Assembly (NCBI GenBank): GCA_023846275.1 | Contig: JAIUJO010000191.1 | Span: 372,001 to 436,000, forward strand | Origin: Vanilla planifolia | Lineage: Eukaryota; Streptophyta; Magnoliopsida; Asparagales; Orchidaceae | Reading direction: 5' to 3' | Length of the DNA stretch: 64,000 bases | In this document: piece after piece, positions 13,701 to 25,910 of the stretch | Position numbering within the stretch: position 1 is the stretch's first letter | Layout: every line of letters starts with the position of its first letter | The notes under the pieces: generated by a model | Databases searched by the model: none | The model's input: the letters and a program-made list of their open reading frames with translations, nothing else | What the model was told of the DNA's origin: nothing | Made by a program: the position numbers and the translations under genes

Positions 13701-16246
13701 ACACATGTGTATGTGCATGCACGTATGCATATGCATGAGAGCATGTGTGAGTGTGTATTTGTGTGTGCTTGTCCTAATGCATTTATTTGTGTTTGTGCTT
13801 GTGTATTTGTTGCATGTGCATATGTGTGTGTTTGCATGTCTTTATTTTTTTGGATTGTGCATGTGAGAAGGTGCATGTGTGCTCAAGTGTCCATGTATGT
13901 GTATGCAAGTGCCAACGTGTATGTGGGTGCATGAGCATTTGTTTGTACATGTATAATCATGTGTGTGTGCTTCTGATCATGCAAGTGTGCATGTGTGTGT
14001 GCCCATGTGTGCATGAGTGTGCATGTGTATGTATGCATGTGTGCTTTTGCATACATGTTTATGTGGGCTTTTTGTGTGCATGTGCAAGTGTGTATGTGTA
14101 TGTGTGTGTGCTTCTGTGTGTGTGTATATGTGTATGTGTGTGTATTTACATGCATGTGTGTGTATGTGTGAGCATGCTTACAAGTCTATGTATACATGCA
14201 TGCATATTTTTGTATTTGTCTATTTGTGTGTTTGGGAGTATAAGCATGTGTTTATGTGGTCATGTGTTTGTGCATGCTTGTGCGTGTGTGTGTGTGCACG
14301 TGTGAAAGTGTGTGATCATTTGTGTGTGCAAGTGTTTGTGCTTCTAGCTATGCATGTTGGTCTGTGTACGTGTGCTTGTGCCTTCATGAGTGTGTGTTTG
14401 TGTTTGTGTGCATGTCCATGTATGTGCATGGGCAAGTGTATTATTTGTGTATACATGTTTGAGTGCATATGCTTTTGTGCATATTTGTGCATATGTGTGT
14501 CTATGTGCACATGTGTACATGTGTCTCTTATCTGCATGCATGTGGGTTCATGCATATTTGCATGTTGTGCATATGTGCATGCATACATGTGTGTCTGTGT
14601 GCATGTGTGTGTGCATGTGAGTGTACATGTGTGTATGCTTGCGTACATACCAATGTTTGTTTGCGTGTGTCTATGCTTAGGTGTGTTCATGGTTGTGTTG
14701 CACTTTGTGTAGATGTGTATGCTAGTTTGTGGGTGTGGTTATGTTTTATCATGTGAATCTGTTTGCATGCATAAACATGTGTTTGTTTATGTATGTGTGT
14801 CTGTGTGTTTGGATGCATGTATGTGCTTGTATGTATGTGAATGTGTGTGCGTGTATGTCTATGCTTGTGTGTTTATGTGTATGTGTTTGTTTATGCTAGT
14901 GTGCACATTTGTAGGCATGTATGAAAATGCACCCTTGTGGGCATGTATATGTGTGTTTGTGTGCATTTGCTAGAGTGTGCACGTGCATGTGTGTTCTTGT
15001 GTGTTCCTCTGCATTACTTTTTGTTAATGTGTGTATGGTCATGTGTGTGCATGTGCATGTGTTTTTGCAAGAAAGTGTTTGCATGTGCATGAGTGCAAGT
15101 GTGTGTGTGTGTGCATATGTTTACATGTACATGTGTGTTTGTGTGTGTCTGCCCGTAGGCTTGTGAGTTTGCATGCATTTTATGTGTGTGTGTATCTGTG
15201 TACGAGCATGTGTCTATGTGTACATGCAGTGCTTATATGCATGTTCATGTGTGTAGGTCTGGTTGTGTGCCAATGCATGTGTTTGCATGGATGTGTGTGT
15301 ATGCATTTGTGTGTGCATGTTTGTGTGTTTGTGTGCATGTGAGTGTGTTTATGCATGTGTCTACATTTATATGTCCATGTGCATACGTATATGTTTGTGC
15401 ATGCATATGTATGGGCGTGTTTATGTATATGTGTGGGTTTGCTTGTGTGTGCATGTGTATATATTCTTGTGTGGTTATGTGCATGTTTATACATTTGACT
15501 ATGTGGGAGCATGTGTGCATGGGTGTGTGTTCCCATAAACGTGTGTGGGTGTGTGTGAAGGTTCACATGCACCTATGAGTGTGTGTGGGTGCATGTGTCT
15601 ATTCATGCATGTGGGTGTTTATGTGTGTGTAGTTGTGTGTGACTGCATGTTTATGCATGTGCACATTGGCAAATGTGTGTGTGTGCATAGGAGAGTGTAC
15701 GTGTTTGTGTGTGCATGTCTAATTACTAGATTTTGCATGTGTGTCTGCCTATGTGTGCATGTGTGTGTACTTGCATGTGTGAGTGTTCATGTGTGTACAT
15801 ATGTTTGCATTTGTGTGTATCTATGTGTGTGTGTTTGCACGTGTGTGTGTGAATGAGTTCATACATGTGTGTGCATACATGTGTCCATGAGCATGTGTGT
15901 GTGTGTGCTTGGTCATGTGCTTTAATGTGTGTGCATGTGTGTAGTGGGTGTGCATTTGTCAGCATGGCTGCATGTGTGCCTATATGTTGGTGTGTGCAAA
16001 CATATTTGTGTATGTGCATGTGTGAGTGTTTCTACCTATGCACATTTTTTTCATGTGTGTGTGTGCATGTGGGCTTGTGCGTTCATGCATGCGGGCATAT
16101 GTACATGCATGCATGTGTGTGTATGTGTATGTAAATGTGTGTGTGCACATGTTTGCTTATGTGTGTATTTGTGCATGTATTTATGTGTATGTATGTGCAT
16201 GTGCATTTTTGTATATACTTTTGTGAGCATTTGCGTGTGTGTGTGT

Positions 16247-16730
16247 GCATGAATTTTGAGGTTGTATGTACATGTGTATTTTTGTGAATGTGCATTTGTG
16301 TGTGCATGCAATTTCTTCTGTGAATGTGTGCACCTATATGTACATCACTAGCAAGAGCATGTGTTTGTGAGCATTTGCATGTGTGTCTGCATATGTTTGA
16401 GTGTGTGTTCATGTGAATGTGTTTGTGAGCATAAGTATGTGTGAATGTGGGTGTGGTTGTGTGTATACTTATGTGCTTATGTGTTTCTATGTGTGTGGAT
16501 TCATGTGTATGCAATCATTTGTGAATATGTGCATGCATGCATATTCATCTATGCGAATGCATGTGCATGGGTGGGTGTGACTGTGTGCAAGTATGTATGT
16601 GTGCTTGTTCACATTTGTGTGTGTATAAGTGGATGTGTGCATGTTTGTATGTGTGTACTGTGTGTGCTTGTGTGTATGTGTGTTAGGGCATGTGGGAATC
16701 TAGTTATGCATGTATATGTCAGCAGATGAA
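16247..16730 (+). repeat. Higher-order block A, copy 1 (matches 23.70-24.09 kb)
   Basis: The landmark TTTTGAGGTTGTATGTACAT at about 16,253 recurs near 23,713. Later landmarks follow in the same order: a GCATGGGTGGGTGT-like word, then a 'TACTGTGTGTGCTTG' word, then a G-rich 'TTAGGGCATGTGGGAATCTAG' segment resembling the segment near 24,040. The offset drifts from about 7.46 to 7.36 kb, which implies small indels since duplication. Confidence 0.6.
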
Positions 16731-17039
16731 TGCTTGTATGGCATGCATCTATATACATGTGTGTGTTTATGTGTTAGGGTGTGCACATGTGCATGCATGC
16801 TTATGTGTGTGACTTTGTGTTTGTGTCCATGTATGCATGTGTGTGTGCATATCTATGCATATATGTGTGTGTTTGTGTGCATATGTGTATGCATTTGTGA
16901 GTGCATGTGTATGTGCTGTGTGCATTTATGTAGGTATGTGTGCATGTGCATGTGCATGTGCTTGTGTTCACGTGTTTTTGTGTGTGCATGTGTGCGTGTG
17001 TGCATATGCATACATTTGTGTGCTTATTTATTCATTTGA

Positions 17040-20000
17040 GTAAGTGTGTACGCGTGTGTGCATGTCTGTGTGTCTAAGTATAAGTGGACATCTATCCATG
17101 CAACTGTGCGTGTGCATACTATATAAATGTGTGAATATGTGTGTGCATGTATGGTTACGTGCATGTGTGGATATGTGTTTGTGCTTATGTGGTATATTAT
17201 GTGTTTACATGTATGCATGTGTGTGCATGTGCATGCATGTGTGTCTACTTTTATGTATGTGTGTAAGTGTTTGTGCATTTGTGGATGTGAGTGTATGTGT
17301 GTGCTATTTGTATGTTTGTTAACGGGAAAGTGTGTGTGCACATGTGCATGTCTGTGTGCATGTTGTACATGTGTGTGGGTGTGTTTGGTATTGTTCGTAT
17401 TTTTTTGTGCATGTATTTGCATATGTGTGTGCATAAGTATGCATTTGCATATGCTCTAGTATGTGTGCAAATGCATGTGTGTGTGTGTGCATGTATTTTT
17501 TGTGTCTGTGTGCAATTGCATGTGAGCATATGTTCTTATATGACTGCGTGCATGTGTGTGCCCATGTGTGGCTGTGTTGGGGTATGTGTGGTTGTGTGTA
17601 TTTGTGTGTGTGCATGTGTGTATGGATTTGTGTATGCATGTTTTTATCTGTGTGTAAGTATTTGTGCTTTTGTGATAAGTGCTTGGGTGTGCAACAATGT
17701 ATATGTGTATGTGTAAGCACGTGTATGTATAAGCATGTGCATGTAGGTGTGCATGCACGTGCATGTGTTTTGCTAGCATGTGTGTGTTTCTACTTTTGTG
17801 TATGCATGTGCATATGTGTGTGTGTTTGCATTTGCATGTTTGTGTGGGTGTGGGTTTGCATGTGGGGGTGTGTGCATGCATGTGTGTGTGTGGTCATGTG
17901 CATGCCTGTATGCATGTGCATTTACATATGTGTACAAGCATGTTTGATTATGTTTGTGTGCTTGTGTTATTTTGTATATATGTTTGTGTACATGTGGGTG
18001 TGTGTATGTATGAGTGTGTAGGTGCACGTTTGTACATGTGTGTGTTTGTATGTGTGTGGGTTTGTCCATATGTGCTTGTGTAACTGCATTCATGCACGTG
18101 TGTGCATATGTGTGTGTATTTGTCTTATTGTGTGCATGTGCCTGTATGTATGTTTGTGTGTATGTGTGTTTGCATGTGTGTATGAATGTTTGTGCACGTG
18201 TAAGTGTGTTCAAGCATGTCTTGTCTTTGTGCATGTGTGTGTGCCTATGTGTGTGCATGTTTGTGAGCTTATGTGTACAAGGGTGTGTGCTTATGCAAAT
18301 ATGAGTGCATATTTGTGCATGTGCTTATGCGTGCATGTGCATGTGCATGTGTGTGCATGTGTGTGCATGAGTGCTTTTGTTTGTGCACGTGCATGTTTGT
18401 TTTCGTGTACGTGCGTATAGATGTGTGTGCATATGAGTATGTGTATGTGTGTACCTCTATGCACATGTGTTCATGTGATTGTGCAAGCTTGTGTGCATGT
18501 CATCCGAGTGTGCAAGCATGCAATTGTGTGTGTGCATCTTGGTTTCTGGGTGCATGTGTTATTGCATGTGTCTATGCATGTACATGTGTTTGTTTGTGTG
18601 CAAGCACACATGTGCATGTGTATTTGTGTATCTGTGTGAGTGTGTGTCCATGTGGGTTTATTCATTGTTTGTAGGGGCACTGTTGGTTTGTGTTTGTGCA
18701 TGCATACTTATATGCATGTGCTGGTTTGTGCATCTATGTGAATGCATATGCATGCTCATGTGTGCATGTGTGGATGTGTCTACATATGCATACATGTGTG
18801 TTTATGTGTGCATGTGTGTGTGTGTGTGTGAATGTGGGTGTACTTTTGTGTGTATGCATGTATGAACAGTTTCATGTGTATGAGTGAATGCTTGTGTCTA
18901 GGTATGCATGCATTCATATGTGAATATCCATCTTGATGTATGTGTCTGTGAGTGTCTAAGCTTGTACATGTGTTTATGTGTGTTCTTGTGTGCATTTATG
19001 CATGTGTGTATATGTGTATGTTTATATGTGCAAGCCTATGCATGTGCATGCATGTGTGTGTCAGCATGAGTATGTGTGCATAGGGCTATGCATATGTGTG
19101 TATGCATGTGTAGGCATGTGGCTACACACACATATGTTTTTATGTATGTGCGTATGTGATTGTGCATGTGTTTATGTGTGTGTTAATGTGCATGTTCGAG
19201 TTGAGTACCTATGTGTGTATATGTGTTGGTTTGTGCATGTGTGGTCATGTACATGTATGTATGTATGTCAATGTGTGTCTATCTTTATGCATTTGCATGT
19301 CTATAATTATGTGTATGCATGTAATTGCATGTGTGTGTGAGTTTGTAGGTGTGTATATGTGCATGCAAATGATTGTTTGCTCATGTGTGTATGTGAGAAT
19401 GTGTTTGTATGTGTGTGTGCATGTGTTCATGTGTATATGAGCATTGCTTGCATGTGTGTACTTATGTACATTTCTGTACATGTGCACACATGGATTTGTG
19501 CATGATTGTGTGTGTGTGTGTGGGTGTCTATATGTATCTGTGTGTACATGAGTATGTGTGTGTTTTTTGGTGCATACAGACACACATATGCTTGTGAGTG
19601 TGTGTGTGTGTTAGTGTGTTTGTGTGCATGTGTACTTGTTCATATATATGATTATACATATGCATGTGCATGCATGTGTGTGTGTCTGTGCATTTGTTTG
19701 TATGTGTGTGTAAGCATGTGTGTGCATGTGTGTTTATGCACACAAAAAATGTATGTATTTGTAGTTATGCATAGGTGTGTATGTGCATGTTTATGCATGC
19801 ATGTGTTTGCATATGTGTGCTTTTATGTGTGTGTGTGTGTGTATTCTCATTGGTGTGTTCATTTATGAGCTTGTGTGCATGTGTATGAGCATGAAGACAC
19901 ATGTATATGTGCATGTGTGCATGCATTTGTGTACAAGTCTATGTTTGCATATACATGTGTTTGTATGTATATGTTTACCTGCACATGTGTGTGTAGATGT

Positions 20001-22250
20001 GTGTGCATGCATGCACATGTGCATGTGTGACTTTTTGTGCATATGAGCGTGTGTGTGTGTGTGTATGTATGTGTGTTTGTGTACATGCATGGGTGCATAT
20101 GTGTTTGTATCTATATGCATGTCTATGCATACATATGAGCATGTATGTGTGAGTGTGCTTGTGTCCATGTATGGGTGTATGTGTGTGTGTGTAAGTATTT
20201 GTGTTCTTGTGTAGGCGTGTGTGAGTGTGCATGTGTGTGTGCTTGTGCATGTATTTGGATGTGTGTGTGTGTGCATGCATGTGCATGTGCATGTGTGTGC
20301 TTATGCTTGGGCATGTGTGTGTGTGCATATATGTCTGTGCATGAGTGCGCATCAGTATGTATGTGCATGTGTGTGTGTGTGCATGCCTTTTTGTGCATGT
20401 GCAAGCATGGTTTGCCTTTTTGTGTGCATATGAGTATTCCTTTGCATGTCTATGTGTGTATGCATATGCATGAGTGCGTCGATATGCACGTGTGTGTATG
20501 TGCAGTGTTTGCATGGGAGCACTTGTGTGTGCGCAGGTGCATGTGTATACGTGTTCATGTGTATGCTTGTGGGCATATGTGCAACTGTGTATTTGTGCAC
20601 ACATGTGTCTATTTGTGCATATGCATGTGGGTGTACATGTGTATGTATGCTTGAGTGTGCATCATTGTGCATGTGCTGGTGTACATGAGTGTATGTGTGT
20701 GCATGCATGCATGTGTGTGTGCATGTATGCTTGTGCACGAGTGCATGTGTGTATATTTTCGTGTGTATTATTGTGTTTGTGTGTGCATATGTGGGCATGT
20801 GTGTGGATGTGGGTGTGTACTTATGCATGTGCATTTGTGTACATGTAATGACATGTGTAGATGAGTGCACGTGCACGTGCATGTGTGTGTGTGAGTACTT
20901 ATGTTTGCAGTTTTGTGTTTTAGCATGTTTATGTATGTGTAAGGAGGTAAGTGTGGGTGTGCATGTTTGTATGCATAAGTCTATAATTGTACATATGTGC
21001 ATGAGTGTGTGTGCATGTGCTTTCATGTGTGTGTACATGTATACTTATGTGTGTGTGAGTGTGTCCGCTGGCTTGCACATGTTTGTTTGTTTGTGTATGT
21101 GGGTATGTGTGGTTGTGTGTGTGCATGCATACATGTAGGTGTATGCATCCAAGCATGTGTGTGTGTGTCTGCACATGTATATTCATGTGCAAGTGTGCAC
21201 ATGCATATGTTTTGTGAGTGCATGTACATGTGTGTGTACATGTGCATGGGGTGCAAGTGTGTATACACGTGTGTTTGTGTGCACCTAAGTGTGCCTGTGT
21301 TAATGTGTATGTGTATGTGTTTGTGTGTACATTTGTGTGTACCTATGCACACTTATATTTATGCTTATGCATGCTTCTATTTGTGTATGTGTGCATGCAT
21401 GCTTACATGTACATGTGTTCATAGTTGTGTGTATGCTTAAATGTGTGTGTGCATTCATGCTTGTGTTTATGTTTGCATGTGCATGCATCTATGTGTGTGT
21501 GTGCATGAATACACAAGTGTGTGTATGTGGGTGTGCATACATGTGTGAATGTTTTTGCATTTTTAAGTGTATGTGCCCATGTGCATGTGTACATGTGTAT
21601 GCACATGCATGTGTGAGCATTTATGTGTAGGTGTGTTCATATGTATATATGCATTTGTGTGTGTGTGTGTGTATATGTGCTTATGTTCTCATATATGGAT
21701 ATCTATGCATGTGTGTGCAAATGTGTGTGTGTTTGTGCATGTGTCAGTAGGTACATCTACACGTGTGTGCTTGAGTGAGCGTGTGTGTGCATGTCTATGT
21801 GCACTTATGTGTGTGACTTTGGATGTGTTTAAGTCTGCAAGTGTGTGTGTTTGTATAATTGTATGGGTGCTTCTGAAATTACGTACCTATGTGGGTGCAT
21901 GTGTCTGTGTATGTATGTGTGTGTTTGTGCTTTTATTGGTATGCATATGTGGGTAAGTGCATTTGTGTATGCATGTTTGTGTGTGTGCTTGTATGTGTGT
22001 GTACGTGAATGTGTGTATGCGTGCACATGTACATGTTTGTGCATGTGTGTGTTCTTGTCTGTGTGCATCTTGTATGTGTGTAGCCATGTCTGTGCATGTG
22101 TTTGTGTGTGTGCATTAGTGTGCCAATGTATGGGTGTGTTTGCATGCATATATGCATGTGTGAGTTTGTGTGTACATGTGTGTATGCATATGTTTCTGTC
22201 TGTATGTGTGCATGTGTGTGTGCATATTTTTGTGCATGTATATGTGCATG
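17040..22250 (+). repeat. Higher-order block B, copy 1 (matches 27.77-32.90 kb)
   Basis: At least seven landmarks occur here and again, in the same order, 10.59-10.74 kb downstream. They include GCATACTATATA (17.115/27.85 kb), CATCCGAGTGTGCAA (18.50/29.09 kb), GTTTGTGCATCTATGTG (18.72/29.33 kb), an 'AATATCCAT..TGAT' word (18.92/29.53 kb), TTTGCATGGGAGCACTTGTG (20.51/31.13 kb), GAATACACAA (21.51/32.16 kb) and a 'GTGTGCCAATGT' word (22.12/32.77 kb). Colinearity over about 5 kb makes chance similarity between low-complexity strings unlikely. Confidence 0.8.
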
Positions 22251-23699
22251 TGGATGCATGTATGCATGTGTGTGCAGGTTGTCCACATGTCCAATGCATG
22301 AGTACATGTGTTTGCATGTGTACGTACATGTGTGGTGTGTGTCCTTGTGTGTGAGTGTGTACGCATATCTGTGTCTGCATGTATCTACATTTTCACATGT
22401 GTGTCAGTGTGCATATGCATGATTGTTTGTGTGTTGGTGCTGGTGTGTGTGTGTGTGCATGTCCATACCAATGCAGGTGTGTGCATGCATTTGCATGTGC
22501 ATTTATGCTTCTGTGTAGTCATGCTTGTGTGTGCACATGTGTGTATTTGTCTGTGTACATGAACTATGTGTCTGTTTGTGTGCATGTGTGTGATGTGCAC
22601 ATTGACATGCTTGTGCATATGTATTTGTGTGCACTTGAGTATGCATGTTGAATGTGTGTGTGTGTGTGTATGTATGTCAGTATGGGTATGCATACATGTA
22701 GGTTCGTTTTTGTGCATGTGTATGTGTATGTATGTATTTATGTATGTATGTATGTATGCAAGCTTACGTGTGCATTTTTGTGTGTACTTCTACAGGTGCA
22801 TGTGCATGTGTGTGCCTATGCATATGGGTGTGTATGTGGTGTGTAAGTGCATGTTTGTTTGTGTGCATATAAGTTGTTTATGTGTGTGCATGTGTGTGCT
22901 TGCTTGTATTTATTTATGTGTGTGTTTGCTTATATATGTGCAAGTTTGTGCACGCATGTGTTTGTGTGTGTATATGCAAGTGTGTTCTTGTGTGTGCATG
23001 TATGTTTGTGTGTGTGTGTTTCCATACATTTAAGTGTGTGCATGTGTATCCATTGGCTTGCGTGTGTGTGTATGCATGTTTATTTGTGATTTTATTTATG
23101 TATGCATGTGTGTGTGTGTGTGCATGTGTGTTTCTGTGGATGTTTGCGTATGTGCTTGCATATGTCTTTGCCTATTTCTGCATGTGTGCTTGTGTGTGTT
23201 TATTTGCGTGTTAAGGTATGCATGTTTGTGTCGGTGTATGTGTATGTGTGCATGTGTTTGTGTCTGTGGATGTATGTTTGTATTTCTCTTTGTTGGTGTA
23301 TGTGTGTGTGCTTGGTCGTCTGTATCAATGGTGTGCATGTGTGTATGTGTGGTCGTGCATGTGTTAGGATGACTACACGTGTGCATGTTAGTTGTGTGCA
23401 ATCATGCATGTGTATGTGCATGTGTGAGTGTTTATGCCTATTAGCATTTGTTTGCATATGTATGTATTTGTCTTTGTGGTTGTGTGTGTGCTTGTATGTG
23501 TGCATGTTGGTGTGTGCATGTATGCATGCTGGCATATGTGCATGCATGCATGTGTATATGTGTGTATGTATGTGCGTGTGCATTTGTGTCTATGTGTGTG
23601 CATGTTTTCTTGTGTGTGTCTGTGCATGCATCTATGTGTATGTATGTGCATGTGCACTTTGGTTTGTATGTTTGTGAGAGTTTGCATGTGCATGTGCAT

Positions 23700-24090
23700 G
23701 TGTATGCTATGCATTTTGAGGTTGTATGTACATGTGTATTTATATGATGTGCATTTGTGTGTGCATTTGTGTACTTGTGTGTGCATCATGAGCATGAGTG
23801 TGTGTGTGTGTGAGCATGTGCATACGTCTCTACCTATGTTTGCTTGTGTGTTCATGTGAATGAGTTTTTGAGCATGTGTGTGTGTGTGTGCATGTCGATA
23901 TGGGTGTGTCTATACTTTTGTGCTTGTGTTCCTATGTGTGTGTGTGTAAGCATTCATGCATGTGCATGGATGGGTGTCATTGTTTGGACATGTTCATGTT
24001 TGCTTGCATGTGTGTACTATGTGTGCTTGCATGCATGTGTGAGAGGGTATATGAGAGTCTAGGTATGGTTGTACATGTGAGTATGCACAT
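23700..24090 (+). repeat. Higher-order block A, copy 2
   Basis: This is the counterpart of 16,247-16,730 and shares ordered landmarks with it. Its right end carries a G-rich 'GAGAGGGTATATGAGAGTCTAGG' segment aligned with the G-rich segment near 16,685. Confidence 0.55.
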
Positions 24091-24150
24091 GCCTATACAA
24101 CATGTATATGTATGCATGTGTTTGTATCTGTATGCCTATACAACATGTAT
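24091..24150 (+). repeat. 43-bp local duplication
   Basis: The 17-bp word GCCTATACAACATGTAT occurs at 24,091 and 24,134. The intervening sequence is TG-rich, so the period is 43 bp. Confidence 0.85.
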
Positions 24151-25896
24151 GTGCATGCATGCTTGCATGCAATTGTGCATTGGTTTGTATGTAAGTGCAT
24201 GTGTCTAAGTGTGGAGGTGTGTGCATATGCATGCATGAGTTTATGTGTCTGAATGCATGTGTGTGCATGTGTATGCAAGTGAGTGTGTGAGCATGAGCAT
24301 GTTTGCATGTGCGTGTGCATGCCTATGCATGTGCATGTGCATATGTGTGCATGTAGGTACTTATGCATGTGTGTGCATGTTTTTTGTTGTGTGTGTGTTT
24401 GTATCTATACATATGTGTATGGGTGTGCATGGGAACTTGTGGCTACGTTAGTGTATGTGTGTGTGCATGAGTGTGTGTGTCTGGGTGTGTGTGCATGGGT
24501 GGTGCATGCATGTATGTGTGTGCAGGTATGTGTATGTGTGCATATATGGGTCTGTGGGTATGTGTGTGTGTGTGTGAGCATGTGTTCTTATGCATGTATG
24601 CATACATGTTATTATATGTGGGTAAGTGTGTGCCTTTTTGTGTGTGCATGTGTGCGTGCATAGGTGTGTGTGTGTGTATGCATTCTTGTGCATGTGTATG
24701 AATAAGTGTGTGTGTGTGTGTGTGTGTGCATGCATGTGTGTGTACATGTGTGTGTGTGCATGCATGCATGCATGTAAGTGCGTGTGGGTGCATGGATATT
24801 TGTGTGTGTGGATGTGTGTGAGTTTGTACATGTTTGTATATCTCTACATGCCTACCTCTGTGTGTGTAAATATCCACACATGTGCATAAGATGATGGTGT
24901 ATGTCTGTGTGCATATGTGTTCATGTGTGTACATGCCTATGTTGTTATTTGTTAATGTCGGCATGTTTGTTTGCAAGTGTGTGTTTGTTCTGGTGCACAA
25001 ACGTGTGTGTGTATTTATTTATGCACATTTGTGCATGTGTGTGTTTGTGCTTATGCACATGTGTGTGTGTGATAGTGTTCAGGTGTGTATGCTTCTACAT
25101 GTTTGAGTGTTTTTGTGCATGTACTTGGTCATGCATGTGTGTGCGTGTATGTGCAAGCTAATGAGTTCCTTTGTGTATGGGTCTATGCACACAAGCATTT
25201 GTTTGGGTGAGTGTGTGCTTGTTTAAATGGATATGTGCTAGTTTGTGTGTGCATGTGCATGTTTGTACATGTCTTGTTGTGTGTGTATTTCTATTCCTAT
25301 GTTGGTTCATGTGTGTGTGCATTTGTGCATGTCTTGTGCGTGCATGTACTTATTCATGTATATATGTGTGTGTGCTTTTGTTTGGGCATGTGTACATGTT
25401 TGTGAGCATGTGTGCGCATTCATTGGTGTATGTGCATGTGCATGTGTTTTTGCATGTGTGTGCTTTTGCAGACATGTATGAAAGTGCACGTGCATGTGTG
25501 TGTATGCATTTTTATGTGTGTATATGTTTGATTAAGTTTGTGCATGTTTTTGTGTGTGTTTCTACACGTGTGTGCTTGCACACATATGTGAATGTGTGTG
25601 TGCATGTGCATGTGTGCACGTCTGAGTGTTTTTTTGTTGTACATGTGTGTGTGCATAACTTTGCACATGCATGATTTTTTGTGTGTTTGTAGCATGTCTG
25701 TGAATGTGTGTGTATGTATGTATGTATGTGTGTGCATGTATTTATGTGTATGTGTGTATTTGTTCATGCGCAAGCATGTGTGTGTCGGTGCTTCTATGTA
25801 TTTGTGTTGGCCTATATGTGTGCATGCTTGGTTGTGTGGGTTTGTGTGGGCATGTATTTGTATGCCTATGAGTCTATGTGTGTGTGTGTGTCTACA

Positions 25897-25910
25897 TTCT
25901 AAATTTAGAA
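25897..25910. other. 14-bp perfect palindrome TTCTAAATTTAGAA
   Basis: A perfect AT-rich palindrome interrupts the TG array. It stands out because surrounding sequence is T/G-rich. It has no flanking motif that would identify it as a regulatory site. Confidence 0.6.

Larger units (their letters stand above)
1..17039 (+). repeat. TG-rich array, left part without a clear large duplicate
   Basis: This is the part of the array upstream of the clearest segmental duplication. It has the same word composition as the rest. Short landmarks recur. A 'TGTCCACAT' word near 3,949 reappears near 11,162 and again near 22,273, which hints at older, more decayed higher-order copies. I could not align long stretches here by eye. 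No gene, RNA or transposon was seen. Confidence 0.6.
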
